DNA of 64,000 bases from Streptomyces sp. NBC_00273 (lineage in GTDB: Bacteria > Actinomycetota > Actinomycetes > Streptomycetales > Streptomycetaceae), in the NCBI RefSeq assembly GCF_036178145.1, contig NZ_CP108067.1:1612001-1676000 (forward strand). Reading direction: 5' to 3'. A program made the translations under genes and the position numbers. The notes beneath the pieces were generated by a model. That model searched no databases. It had not been told where the DNA came from and was given only the letters and a program-made list of their open reading frames with translations. Shown here piece after piece: positions 8,931 through 18,338 of this stretch (position 1 is its first letter; the number at the start of each line of letters is the position of its first letter).

Positions 8931-9390
8931 ATGACCGGCTACCCGCCCATCGCCGACCACGGCATGGTGGGCGATCTGCAGACGGCGGCCCTGGTGGCGG
9001 CCGACGGCACGATCGACTGGTGGTGCACCCCGCGTTTCGACTCCCCCAGCGTCTTCGCCTCGATCCTGGACCGTGAACGCGGCGGCGACTGCCGGTTCTC
9101 CGCGGACCTCCGGGGCGAGAGCGGAGCGACGATCCGGCAGTTGTACCTCTCGGGCACGGCCGTCCTGGTCAACCGGTACCTCGCCCTCGGCGGCGTCGGC
9201 GAAGTGGCCGACTTCATGGTTCCCGTCGAGGGCACCGCGCCCACCACCCGGCACCGGCTGGTCCGGGTCGCCCGCGTGGTCCGGGGCAGCCTGCCGTTCA
9301 CCTTCAGCTGCCGGCCGCGCTTCGACTACGGGCGCGCCCCGCACGCCCTGGACCGGACCGGCGACCACGCTGCGGTCCTGCGCGGCCCCA
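8931..9390 (+). pseudogene. glycoside hydrolase family 15 N-terminal fragment (truncated)
   Basis: About 150 residues match the beta-sandwich start of GH15 trehalase/glucoamylase-like enzymes: YPPIADHGMVGDLQTAALVA, GTIDWWCTPRFDSPSVFASI, LDRERGGDCRF, then VADFMVPVEG and the FDYGRAPH motif. Family members are about 600 residues, with the catalytic toroid C-terminal. Here the sequence breaks near 9390 and the following bases code, in another frame, for an MFS transporter lacking its first helices. The frame itself continues as shadow-like Arg/Pro-rich sequence. The catalytic domain is therefore absent and the gene should be inactive. The start has a strong ribosome site. Confidence 0.85.
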
Positions 9391-10521
9391 GTCGGCCTCG
9401 TCGTCTACGGCATCGGCGCGCTGATGAGCGCCGCCGCCCCGGGCCTGGGCGTACTCATCCTCGGGAACTCGATCCTGGAGGGCGTCGGGACGGCCCTGCT
9501 CATCCCGCCCGTCTACATCCTGACGACGCTCATCTTCACGAACCTCACCTCACGGGCCCGCGCGTTCGGCGTCATCATGGCGCTGGGCGGCATCGGCGCC
9601 GCCGCCGGGCCGCTGATCGGCGGGCTCATCACCTCATGGCTCAGCTGGCGCGCCGCCTTCGTGTTCCAGGCCTTGGTCATCGTCGTGATCATCGTGCTGA
9701 GCCGGAACCTCGAAGACCCCCTGCCGCCCGATCCGACGCGCCCCTTCGACACCACCGGAGCGGTCCTGTCGGCCGTCGGTCTCGTCCTCGTCGTCATGGG
9801 CATCCTCGCGGCGGACAACAACGTCTGGCTCATGATCGGCCTGCTCGCCGCCGGCGCCCTCGTACTCCTCTGGTTCTACCTGTCCATACGGGCGAAGGAG
9901 CGCGCGGGAAAGGAGCCCCTGCTGTCCACCGACCTGTTCCGCAACCGGACCTCCAACCTGGGCCTCGTCACGCAGAACGTCCAATGGCTGCTGCTGATGG
10001 GCTCCTCGTTCACCATCGCGACCTACCTCCAGGTCGTGCGCGGGTACGACGCGATCCAGACCGGAGTCATCTTCACGGCCGCCACCGTCGGCCTGCTCGC
10101 GTCGTCGCTCGCCGCCGAACGCCTGGCGAAGCGGCGACCCCAGAGGACCCTGATCATGACGGGCTTCGTCGTCACCGTCGCCGGGATCGTCGCCCTGACG
10201 GCGATGGCCGGCGGCTCCCCCGCCCCCTGGGCCCTCGCCCCCGGACTCCTGCTGATCGGACTGGGCCTCGGCGTGATGCTGACCCCCTCGGTCAACGTCG
10301 TCCAGTCGAGCTTTCCCGAAGAGCAGCAGGGCGAGATATCCGGTCTCTCCCGCAGCGTCTCGAACCTCGGTTCCTCGCTCGGCACGGCGGTCGCCGGCAC
10401 CATCCTCGTCGCCGGCCTGACCAGCGGCGCCTACGCCGCGGCGATGATCACACTGGCCGTGATCGAACTGGTGGGACTCGCCGCCGCGGTGCTCCTGCCG
10501 AGGAAACCGCCCCCGGCGTAG
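9391..10521 (+). pseudogene. MFS transporter lacking its N-terminus (fused out of frame to GH15 fragment)
   Basis: Coding quality begins abruptly at VGLVVYGIGALMSAAAPGLG, which corresponds to about the third helix of a DHA2/EmrB-type major facilitator. It then continues through GGIGAAAGPLIGGLITSWLS, QGEISGLSRSVSNLGSSLGT and the last helices to a normal C-terminus. Roughly 70 N-terminal residues are missing, and no ribosome site precedes an in-frame start. Internal ATG codons such as that at 9423 could only give a shortened protein. The junction with the GH15 fragment is within about 15 bp. Deletion between two genes or an assembly join could each explain it. Confidence 0.8.
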
Positions 10522-10622
10522 CCACTGGAAGGCGATCTTGTCTGGTTTGGCAGAGAATCGCCATGAAGACACGCTCACCCGATGTCGGCATGCGCGGATC
10601 GACGGTCCGAAGGTCGTGGGAC

Positions 10623-10964
10623 ATGGCACCTGCAACACTCCAGGGCGCGGAACGGACCGAGGCCTCCTCCGCCATGGAAGATCCCGGGGCGCGGCCAACG
10701 GAACCGTGGTCACCCACCCCGACGGAACAGTGGTCACCCACCCCGGAGGAACTCGCGTCCGTCCGGACCACCGTGGCCCGCCTGAAGGCCGCCTACCCCG
10801 CGGTCGACGCGGACACCGTCGAGGCGACGGTCAGGGCCGCGTACGACTCGTTCCGGCAGGCCAGGGTCAGGAAGTACGTCCCCATCCTGGCCGAACGCCG
10901 GTCCCGGAAGGCGCTCGCCGCCGTCGTCGGGCGCACCCCGAACGTGGTGGGGGACGCGCCGTGA
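10623..10964 (+). CDS. three-helix-bundle domain protein
   Basis: A small soluble protein. An N-terminal low-complexity part contains a short repeat (WSPTPTEQWSPTPEE). It is followed by a ~60-residue helical domain with VRTTVARLKAAYPAVDADTV and a second helix AAYDSFRQARVRKYVPILAE ending in RRSRKAL. I recognise this as the actinobacterial three-helix-bundle dimerisation type often found beside stress genes. The start is uncertain: ATG at 10563, 10623 or 10674 are all in frame and none has a strong ribosome site. I chose 10623. An 11-codon ORF (10961-10996) overlaps both its stop and the next start, linking it translationally to the PPK2 gene. Confidence 0.6.
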   Translation: MAPATLQGAERTEASSAMEDPGARPTEPWSPTPTEQWSPTPEELASVRTTVARLKAAYPAVDADTVEATVRAAYDSFRQARVRKYVPILAERRSRKALAAVVGRTPNVVGDAP

Positions 10965-10995
10965 CCGCCGTGGCCCGGGAAAGGGGCGAGCGCTG

Positions 10996-11967
10996 ATGTC
11001 CGACGAGAGGGCCGAACGCATCGCGGACTTCATCGAGCCGCTACGGGTGCGGCCGGGGTCGAAGGTGCGTCTGGAACGGGACTTCGATCCCCGATACAAG
11101 GCCGGCATGAAGAAGCGGGAAGGGACCGAACTCCTACGGACCGGCGTGTCGCTGCTCGCCGAGTACCAGGAGCGGCTGGCCGCCCAGGACACGTACGGCG
11201 TGGTGCTCGCCCTCCAGGCGCTCGACGCCGGGGGCAAGGACGGGACGATCCGCCACGTGATGAGCGGCGTCAACCCCCAGGGCGTACGGGTCAGCAGCTT
11301 CAAGGTGCCCTCCTCCGAGGAACTCGACCACGACTACCTGTGGCGCTACGCCCGGCGGCTGCCCGAACGCGGCGAGATCGCCATCTTCAACCGCTCGCAC
11401 TACGAAGAGGTCCTCGTCGTGCGCGTCCACCCCGAGGTCCTCCTCCGGCAGAAGCTGCCGGAGCACGTGCTCGGGCCGGACATCTGGGACCGGCGCTACC
11501 GCGAGATCAACCGCTGGGAGCGCTACCTCACGGACAACGGGTTCAAGGTGGTGAAGATCTTCCTCAACCTGTCCAAGGAGGAGCAGCGCACCCGCTTCCT
11601 GAAGCGGATCGACCTGCCGGAGAAGAACTGGAAGTTCTCCGCCGCCGACGTCCGGGAGCGGCGCCGGTGGGACGAGTACCAGCACGCGTTCTCCGAGATG
11701 CTGTCGGCCACGAGCACGAAGTGGGCGCCGTGGTACGTCGTCCCGGCGGACCGGAAGTGGTTCGCGCGGATCTGCGCGGCCGCGGTCCTCGCGCACACCC
11801 TGATGGACATCGATCCGCAGTACCCCGACGTGGGCGAGGAGGCCCGCAAGGATCTCCTCGTCACGAAGCGGAGCCTGGAGCGGGAGGCTCCGGCCGGCGC
11901 CCCGGCCGATCCGTACGCCGCTCGGCACGGCAAGCCGAAGGGCAAGCCGAAGAAGAAGCGTGGCTAG
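10996..11967 (+). CDS. ppk2: PPK2-family polyphosphate:nucleotide phosphotransferase
   Basis: A 323-residue polyphosphate kinase 2, which transfers phosphate between polyphosphate and nucleoside mono- or diphosphates in the cytoplasm. Walker A is at residues 77-84 (DAGGKDGT). The FNRSHYEEVLVVRVHPE segment (Asn132, Arg133, Ser134, His135) matches the PPK2 lid region, and INRWERYLTDNG and LPEKNWKFSAADV are also characteristic. The NRSHYE form is typical of the class III branch that phosphorylates both AMP and ADP, but class is inferred. The C-terminus is a basic Lys/Gly-rich tail. It sits between a helix-bundle protein and a P-type ATPase on the same strand. Confidence 0.92.
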   Translation: MSDERAERIADFIEPLRVRPGSKVRLERDFDPRYKAGMKKREGTELLRTGVSLLAEYQERLAAQDTYGVVLALQALDAGGKDGTIRHVMSGVNPQGVRVSSFKVPSSEELDHDYLWRYARRLPERGEIAIFNRSHYEEVLVVRVHPEVLLRQKLPEHVLGPDIWDRRYREINRWERYLTDNGFKVVKIFLNLSKEEQRTRFLKRIDLPEKNWKFSAADVRERRRWDEYQHAFSEMLSATSTKWAPWYVVPADRKWFARICAAAVLAHTLMDIDPQYPDVGEEARKDLLVTKRSLEREAPAGAPADPYAARHGKPKGKPKKKRG

Positions 11968-12030
11968 CGCTCCTCGAACGGCGCGCGGCCGGCCCGGATG
12001 CGTCCGCGGCCCCGGATCGGAGGCACAACC

Positions 12031-14775
12031 ATGACGGTGCGGTCGGATTCCGTGGCGGAACAGCCGCGGGCTGCCGGGGACGGCTGGTACGCGCGCTCCC
12101 CCGAGGAGGTCGTGGCGGCGTTCGGTGTCGATCCCGCGGCCGGCCTGTCCGCGGCGCGGGCCGCGCAACTCCTGGCCGCGAACGGTCCGAACGCCCTGCC
12201 CGAGGAGCAGCGGACCCCGGCCTGGCGGCGCTTCCTCGCCCAGTACCGCAGTTACATGCAGATCGTCCTGGTGGCCGCGGCGATCGTCTCGCTGGTCATC
12301 CAGGAGTGGACCACTGCGATCCTGCTGATCGTCCTGACGCTGTTGAACGCGGTCGTCGGCCTGCGCCAGGAGGGCAAGGCCGAGAGCGCCATGAACGCGC
12401 TGAAGTCGATGATGAAGGCGACGGCCCGGGTGCGCAGGGACGGCAGGGAGGCCGAGATCCCCGCCGAACAACTGGTCGACGGGGATGTCGTGCTCGTCTC
12501 CGCCGGGGACCAGGTGCCGGCGGACGGACGACTGATCGAGGCCAGCGCCCTGCAGATCGACGAGTCGGCACTGACCGGTGAGAGCGTGCCCGCCGCGAAG
12601 GAGACCGGCCCGCTGCAGGGAAGTGGGCTGTCGCCCGGCGACCAGACCAACACGGCGTTCATGAACACCCCGGTCACCCACGGCAGCGGCGTCATGATCG
12701 TCACCGCGACCGGTGCGGACACGGAGCTCGGGAAGATCTCCGGGATGCTGTCGGCCACCGAGAAGGAAGTGCCGCCGCTCACCAAGGAGCTCGACCGGCT
12801 GACCCTGTGGATCACCGGCGCGGCGGGCCTCACCATGATCGTGATGTTCGCCCTGGGGCGCCAGCGGGACCAGGCCTGGGACGTCCTGTTCGTCAGCGCG
12901 GTCTCGCTGGCCATCGCGGCCATCCCCGAGGCCCTACCGACCGTGACCCAGGCGATCCTGTCCGTCGGGAGCCTGAACCTGGCGAAGCGCAGCGCCATCG
13001 TCAAGGAACTGCCGTCGGTGGAGACGCTGGCGTTCACCTCGGCGATCAACTCGGACAAGACCGGCACGCTGACGATGAACCAGATGACCGCCGTCGAAGT
13101 GCTGAGCCCCACCGACCGGTACACCGTGTCGGGCACGGGGTACGGACTCGAAGGCAAGGTCCACCACGCCGCCGGGTCCGCCGCGGGGATCGAGGACGCG
13201 ATCTTGCCGTACGTGGTGGCCAGCGACGCCAAGCTGGTGGGCGGAGCGGTGGTGGGCGATCCGACCGAGGGTGCGCTGCTGGTGCTCGCGCACAAGGCCG
13301 GCCTGGACACCGACGCCACCCGGGACGCCCTCCCTCGGCTGGCCACCCTGCCGTTCGACCCCGAGTACAAGCTGATGGCCACCTTCCACTCGGCGGTCGA
13401 CGCCTCGGGGCGGCAGGTCGTGCGCTGCTTCGTCAAAGGAGCGGCCCCTGCGGTGATGGCGCGGGCCGCCACCGCGCTCGCGGCGGGCGAGACCGTCCCG
13501 TGGGACGCCGATCTGCTCCGCCGGGCCGAGGAGCAGAGCGAGCGGATGGGCGGTGAGGGGCGGCGGGTGATGGCCGCGGCCATGCGCGATCTGGACCCGG
13601 ACGGCTTCGATCCCGAGGGCGACCTGCTCGCGTACGTCACCGAGCTGCGGATGACCAGTCTCGTCGGCATGGTCGATCCGCCCCGTGAGGAGGCCAAGGC
13701 CGCGGTGGCCGACGCGCAGGCCGCGCACATCCGGGTCCGCCTGGTGACCGGGGACGACGTCACCACCGGGGCGGCGATCGCCCGGCAGATCGGGATCCCC
13801 GGCGAGGCCGTGCTCGGTTCCGAGTTCGCCGCGATGAGCGAGGAGGAGCAGCTCGCCCGCATCGAGGGGATCGGTGTGGTGGGGCGGGTCGCTCCGGAAC
13901 ACAAGGTGCTGCTCGCGAACACGCTGAAGAAGAAGGGCGAGGTCGTGGCGATGACCGGGGACGGCGTCAACGACGCTCCCGCCATCAAGGCCGCCGACAT
14001 CGGCATCGCCATGGGCAGCGGCACGGACGTGGCCAAGAACGCCGGGCGCATGATCCTCTCCGACGACAACTTCGCCACCATCGTCTACGCCGTCGAGCAG
14101 GGCCGGACGATCTACGACAACCTCACCAAGTACATCCGGTTCGTACTGCTCCTGCTGGTCACGTTCGTGCTGACGTTCCTCGGGGCCACCGTCTTCAACA
14201 TCGCCGCCGGTGAGCCGTTCACCCCGCCGCAGGTGCTGTGGATCCACTTCGTCGTCAACGCCTCCTTCGGCTTCGCGCTCGGCTTCGACCGGGAGAGCGC
14301 CGGACTCATGCGGCGCCGGCCGCGGCCGCGCGGAGAATCGGTGCTGACCCGTCCCGTGCTGGTCACGGTCGGGCTCGGCGGGCTGGCGATCACCATCCTC
14401 CTGCTCGGCCTGATCACGCTCGGCGAGCGCCACTTCGGCGACATCGAGATCGGCCGGTCGATCGCGTTCACGGCCTTCGCCCTCTGTCTGATCGTGGCGG
14501 CGTTCGAATGCCGCAGCGAGACGGATTCCGTACTGACGACGTCCACGTTCGACAGCAAGCAGATGAACTGGGTCGCCCTGGCCCAGTTCGTGCTCTCCGT
14601 GCTGGTGACCCAGACGGACGGCTTCCAGCGGGTCCTCGGGACGACCGACATCGACGCGCGGCAGTTCGGCTGGGCGCTGCTGGCCGCGGTCGTGCTCCTG
14701 GTCCTGTGGGAGCTGGGCAAGCTCGTGGCCCGCCGTTCGGGGACCGCGTCGAGGGCCGCGTCGAGGGCCGCGTGA
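12031..14775 (+). CDS. P2-type cation-translocating ATPase
   Basis: A 914-residue HAD-type P-ATPase in the plasma membrane. N-terminal cation-ATPase domain: about 15-85 (GLSAARAAQLLAANGPNALP). Actuator domain with TGES at 182-185. Helix M4 with PEALP at 299-303. Phosphorylation site SDKTGTLT with Asp342. Hinge GDGVNDAP at 643-650. C-terminal membrane helices follow, including WIHFVVNASFGFALGFDRES. Overall layout resembles PMR1/Ca- or monovalent-cation pumps. M4 is PEALP rather than the usual PEGLP, so ion specificity is open. The ATG at 12031 has a GGAGG ribosome site. It is followed at 14 bp by a SulP transporter. Confidence 0.92.
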   Translation: MTVRSDSVAEQPRAAGDGWYARSPEEVVAAFGVDPAAGLSAARAAQLLAANGPNALPEEQRTPAWRRFLAQYRSYMQIVLVAAAIVSLVIQEWTTAILLIVLTLLNAVVGLRQEGKAESAMNALKSMMKATARVRRDGREAEIPAEQLVDGDVVLVSAGDQVPADGRLIEASALQIDESALTGESVPAAKETGPLQGSGLSPGDQTNTAFMNTPVTHGSGVMIVTATGADTELGKISGMLSATEKEVPPLTKELDRLTLWITGAAGLTMIVMFALGRQRDQAWDVLFVSAVSLAIAAIPEALPTVTQAILSVGSLNLAKRSAIVKELPSVETLAFTSAINSDKTGTLTMNQMTAVEVLSPTDRYTVSGTGYGLEGKVHHAAGSAAGIEDAILPYVVASDAKLVGGAVVGDPTEGALLVLAHKAGLDTDATRDALPRLATLPFDPEYKLMATFHSAVDASGRQVVRCFVKGAAPAVMARAATALAAGETVPWDADLLRRAEEQSERMGGEGRRVMAAAMRDLDPDGFDPEGDLLAYVTELRMTSLVGMVDPPREEAKAAVADAQAAHIRVRLVTGDDVTTGAAIARQIGIPGEAVLGSEFAAMSEEEQLARIEGIGVVGRVAPEHKVLLANTLKKKGEVVAMTGDGVNDAPAIKAADIGIAMGSGTDVAKNAGRMILSDDNFATIVYAVEQGRTIYDNLTKYIRFVLLLLVTFVLTFLGATVFNIAAGEPFTPPQVLWIHFVVNASFGFALGFDRESAGLMRRRPRPRGESVLTRPVLVTVGLGGLAITILLLGLITLGERHFGDIEIGRSIAFTAFALCLIVAAFECRSETDSVLTTSTFDSKQMNWVALAQFVLSVLVTQTDGFQRVLGTTDIDARQFGWALLAAVVLLVLWELGKLVARRSGTASRAASRAA

Positions 14776-14788
14776 GGAAGGCCGGTCC

Positions 14789-16564
14789 GTGACCACCCGG
14801 CACGACGGCCACGGGGTGCTCTCCCTCTTCCGGGCGGTTCCCGGGATCCGCGCGGCGAAGTCCTACCGGCGCGCGTGGCTGCCCAAGGACCTGGTCGCGG
14901 GAGTCGTCCTGACCACGCTGCTGGTGCCGCAGGGCATGGCCTACGCCGAGCTGGCGGGCCTGCCGGCCATCACCGGCCTGTACACGACGATCCTCTGCCT
15001 GCTGGGGTACGCGGTGTTCGGGCCGTCCCGGATCCTGGTGCTGGGCCCGGACTCCTCGCTGGGTCCGATGATCGCCGCCACCGTGCTGCCGCTGGTGGCG
15101 GCCGGCGGGGATCCCGACCGGGCCGTCGCGCTCGCGTCGATGCTCGCGGTCATGGTGGCGGCGATCATGATCCTGGCCTCGGTGGCGAAGCTCGGCTTCA
15201 TCGCCGACCTGATCTCCAAACCGACGATGATCGGCTACATGAACGGCCTGGCCCTGACCATCTTCATCGGCCAGCTCCCCAAGCTGCTCGGCTTCAAGGT
15301 CGAGGCGGACAACCTGATCGGCGAGTGTGCCGGCCTCGTGCGGATGATCGCCGACGGGGCGACGGTAGCGGCGGCCGCCGCCGTGGGCCTCGGCGGAATC
15401 GCTCTGATCCTGGTCCTGCAGCGCTTCCTGCCGAAGGTTCCCGCGGTGCTCGTGATGGTGGTCCTGGCGATCGCCGCGGCCACCGTCTTCGACCTGGACG
15501 AGCACGGCGTCGGCCTGGTCGGCGTACTCCCCGAGGGCTTCCCGCCGTTCACGCTCCCCGATGTGCGGCCCTCCAACCTCGCGCCGCTGCTCGGCGGTGC
15601 GCTGGGCATCGCCCTGGTGTCGCTGGCCGACACGATCTCCAACGCGTCCGCCTTCGCGGCCCGCACCGGCCAGGAGGTCCGCGGCAACCAGGAGATGGCG
15701 GGCGTCGGTGCGGCCAACCTGGCCGCCGCCCTCTTCCAGGGCTTCCCGGTCAGCACCAGCGGGTCCCGGACGGCGGTGGCGGAGCGCGCGGGGGCCCGGA
15801 GCCAGCTCACCGGGGTCGTCGGGGCGTCGCTCATCGTCCTGATGCTGGTGCTGGCTCCGGGTCTGTTCCGCAACCTCCCCCAGCCCGCCCTCGCGGCCGT
15901 GGTCATCACCGCGTCGCTGTCCCTGGCCGACGTACCGGGAGCCGTACGGCTGTGGCGGCAGCGACGGGCGGAGTTCCTGCTCTGCTTCGCGGCGTTCGCC
16001 GGCGTGGCCCTGCTCGGCGTGCTGCCCGGCATCGCCATCGCCGTGGGCCTGTCCGTACTCAACGTCTTCCGGCGGGCCTGGTGGCCGTACGACACCGTGC
16101 TGGGGCGGGTGCGGGGCCTGGAGGGCTACCACGACGTCCGTTCCTACCCCGGGGCCGAGCAACTGCCGGGCCTGGTGATCTACCGGTTCGACGCCCCGCT
16201 CTTCTTCGCCAACGCCAAGACCTTCCGGGACGAGGTCAGGCGGCTGGCCGGCGCGGATCCGCGGCCGAGCTGGATCGTGGTCGCGGCGGAGCCCATGACG
16301 GACGTGGACACCACTGCCGCGGACGTCCTGGAGGAGCTCGACGAGGCGCTCAACGCCGACGGTGTGCACCTGGTGTTCGCCGAGCTCAAGGACCCGGTGC
16401 GGCGGAAGATCGAGCGGTACGAACTCACCCGGACCATCGACCCCCGGCACTTCTTCCCCACCGTGGAGGCCGCGGTCGCCGCCTTCCGCCTGCGCACCGG
16501 AGCCGAGTGGACCGCACCGGGCCCCGACGGGTCCGCCGGGCCCCCGCCCACCGGCCCGCAATGA
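14789..16564 (+). CDS. SulP-family anion transporter with STAS domain
   Basis: A 591-residue SLC26/SulP carrier. The membrane part (about 30-430) begins with the sulfate-transporter signature (VPQGMAYAELAGLPAITGLY) and contains GPDSSLGPMIAA and the FPVSTSGSRTAVAERAGARS segment. A cytoplasmic STAS domain (about 445-565) holds FDAPLFFANAKTFRDEVRRL and the loop with conserved Asp (EPMTDVDTTAADVLEEL). These carriers move sulfate, bicarbonate or other anions. The substrate cannot be set from sequence. A GTG start is supported by GAGGAAGG 7-8 bases upstream. Spacing of 14 bp from the P-ATPase suggests one transcript, possibly balancing cation and anion movement. Confidence 0.9.
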   Translation: MTTRHDGHGVLSLFRAVPGIRAAKSYRRAWLPKDLVAGVVLTTLLVPQGMAYAELAGLPAITGLYTTILCLLGYAVFGPSRILVLGPDSSLGPMIAATVLPLVAAGGDPDRAVALASMLAVMVAAIMILASVAKLGFIADLISKPTMIGYMNGLALTIFIGQLPKLLGFKVEADNLIGECAGLVRMIADGATVAAAAAVGLGGIALILVLQRFLPKVPAVLVMVVLAIAAATVFDLDEHGVGLVGVLPEGFPPFTLPDVRPSNLAPLLGGALGIALVSLADTISNASAFAARTGQEVRGNQEMAGVGAANLAAALFQGFPVSTSGSRTAVAERAGARSQLTGVVGASLIVLMLVLAPGLFRNLPQPALAAVVITASLSLADVPGAVRLWRQRRAEFLLCFAAFAGVALLGVLPGIAIAVGLSVLNVFRRAWWPYDTVLGRVRGLEGYHDVRSYPGAEQLPGLVIYRFDAPLFFANAKTFRDEVRRLAGADPRPSWIVVAAEPMTDVDTTAADVLEELDEALNADGVHLVFAELKDPVRRKIERYELTRTIDPRHFFPTVEAAVAAFRLRTGAEWTAPGPDGSAGPPPTGPQ

Positions 16565-16625
16565 CCGTCCGCGCCCCGGATGGCACGACCGACGCGGCGA
16601 GGGCACCATGGCCGTGGAGGACGCC

Positions 16626-18305
16626 ATGAACCAGGACCCGCCGGAACCTCCCGCACAGGACGAGCCGGTACCCGAACACCGCCGGTGGCCCCGTCTGACA
16701 CTGCCCGGCTGCTGGGGCGCGCTCCTGCTGGCCTGTCTGTCCTTCACCCCGTCACTGCTCCCCCGCGGGGGCGTACTCCAGGGCTTGGTCTGCGGCATCA
16801 GCGCAGCCATCGGCTACGGGCTGGGCGTGGTCGCGGCCTATGTGTGGCGCGCCTTCGCCGACCGGGACGCGCGGATCCCCTCGCGCCGGTCGTGGCTCGT
16901 CCTGGTCGTCAGCGCGATCGTGCTCTTCGGCGTCTCGTTCGGCCTCGGCCAGTACTGGCAGCACGAGATCCGGCTGCTCATGGGGGTCACCGACTACAAC
17001 GTCCTGTTCACCGTCGCCTGCCCCTTCGTCGCGGCCCTCGTCTTCCTGCTCCTGCTCCTGGCCGGGCGGGGGCTCCGGGCGCTGTACCACCGGGCCGCCG
17101 ACCTGCTGGACCGCTGGATCGGCGGCCGAGCGGCGCGGGTGGTCGGCTGGCTCCTGGTGGCGGGCCTGGCATGGGCCGCGTTCTCCGGGCTGCTGCTGAA
17201 CGGCTTCGTGAACGCGTCCAACGAGGCCTTCTCACTGCGTGACACCGAGACCCCGGAAGGCGTCCACCAGCCCACGTCGGCGCTGCGTTCGGGCGGGCCC
17301 GGCTCGCTGGTGCCGTGGGACTCGCTGGGCCGGGAGGGCCGGGCGTTCGCCGACGGAGGACCATCGGCCCAGGAGATCGGCGCGTTCACCCACCGTACGG
17401 CGCAGGAGCCCGTCCGCGCCTACGCCGGACTGGAGACCTCCGACGACACGGAGACCCGGGCGGCCAAGGCGGTCGCGGACCTCGAACGGGCGGGCGGCTT
17501 CACGCGCGAGAACCTGCTCGTGATGACCACCACGGGCAGCGGCTGGGTCGATCCCGCCGCTGTGGACTCGTTCGAGTACCTGGGCAACGGCGACGCGGCC
17601 ACCGTGGCGATCCAGTACTCGTACCTGCCGTCGTGGATGTCGTACCTGGTGGACCAGTCCAAGGCGCGCGCGGCCGGCCGCGACCTCTTCGACGCGGTCT
17701 ACGACAAGTGGTCCAAGTTGCCTCAGGACCAGCGCCCGCGGCTGTTCGTGGCGGGTGAGAGCCTGGGGTCGTTCGGCGGTGAGACGGCCTTCAGCGGGGA
17801 GGCCGACCTGCGCAACCGCACCGCCGGCACCGTGTTCGCCGGTCCGCCCAACTTCAACACGCTGTTCCGCGAGTTCAGCGACCACCGCGACGCGGGCAGC
17901 CCCGAGATCGAGCCCGTCTACCGGGACGGACGGACCGTCCGCTTCACCGACGACCCGGCCGCCGGGACGCCTCCGGCGGACCGGCCGTGGGACGGCCCGC
18001 GGGTGGTCTACCTGATGCACCCGTCCGATCCGATCGTCTGGTGGAGCCCGAACCTGGCGCTCACCGAGCCCGACTGGATCGGGGAGCGGCCCGGCTCGGA
18101 CGTGCTCGAAGCCATGGTCTGGATTCCGTTCGTGACCTTCTGGCAGGTCACCGCCGACCTGCCGTTCTCGACCGGAGTACCGGACGGCCACGGCCACACG
18201 TACAAGGCCGCGTACGTCGACGCCTGGAACGACATCATGCGGCCGGAGGGTTTCACCGCGCAGGACCTGAACCAGCTGAAGGGCATCGTCTCGCCGCAGC
18301 ACTGA
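16626..18305 (+). CDS. membrane-anchored alpha/beta hydrolase of the Abhydrolase_9 type
   Basis: 559 residues. The N-terminal region (about 25-205) has membrane helices beginning LTLPGCWGALLLACLSFTPS, with the conserved SFTPSLLPRG loop of the Abhydrolase_9 N-terminal domain. The C-terminal soluble domain has the nucleophile elbow GESLGS (Ser379), an RVVYLMHPSDPIVWWSPNL segment and a final GHGHTYK histidine loop, giving a plausible Ser-Asp-His triad. The natural substrate of this actinobacterial family is not known; lipid or ester cleavage at the membrane is inferred. ATG 16626 is chosen for its GGAGG site. A longer in-frame start at 16608 is possible. Confidence 0.88.
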   Translation: MNQDPPEPPAQDEPVPEHRRWPRLTLPGCWGALLLACLSFTPSLLPRGGVLQGLVCGISAAIGYGLGVVAAYVWRAFADRDARIPSRRSWLVLVVSAIVLFGVSFGLGQYWQHEIRLLMGVTDYNVLFTVACPFVAALVFLLLLLAGRGLRALYHRAADLLDRWIGGRAARVVGWLLVAGLAWAAFSGLLLNGFVNASNEAFSLRDTETPEGVHQPTSALRSGGPGSLVPWDSLGREGRAFADGGPSAQEIGAFTHRTAQEPVRAYAGLETSDDTETRAAKAVADLERAGGFTRENLLVMTTTGSGWVDPAAVDSFEYLGNGDAATVAIQYSYLPSWMSYLVDQSKARAAGRDLFDAVYDKWSKLPQDQRPRLFVAGESLGSFGGETAFSGEADLRNRTAGTVFAGPPNFNTLFREFSDHRDAGSPEIEPVYRDGRTVRFTDDPAAGTPPADRPWDGPRVVYLMHPSDPIVWWSPNLALTEPDWIGERPGSDVLEAMVWIPFVTFWQVTADLPFSTGVPDGHGHTYKAAYVDAWNDIMRPEGFTAQDLNQLKGIVSPQH

Positions 18306-18332
18306 GCCCGTCCCACGCTGAGCCCGTCCCAC
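18303..18332 (+). repeat. 16-bp tandem duplication spanning a stop codon
   Basis: TGAGCCCGTCCCAC occurs at 18303-18316 and again at 18319-18332, a direct repeat with 16-bp period. The first copy contains the stop codon of the hydrolase gene. The repeat lies between convergent genes. It looks like a small slippage duplication. Confidence 0.7.
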
Positions 18333-18338
18333 CGCCGG

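Noticed and set aside
12252..14081. 609-codon minus-strand frame opposite the P-type ATPase
   Set aside because: Ser/Ala-rich shadow of a gene with clear catalytic motifs; no ribosome site or family features.
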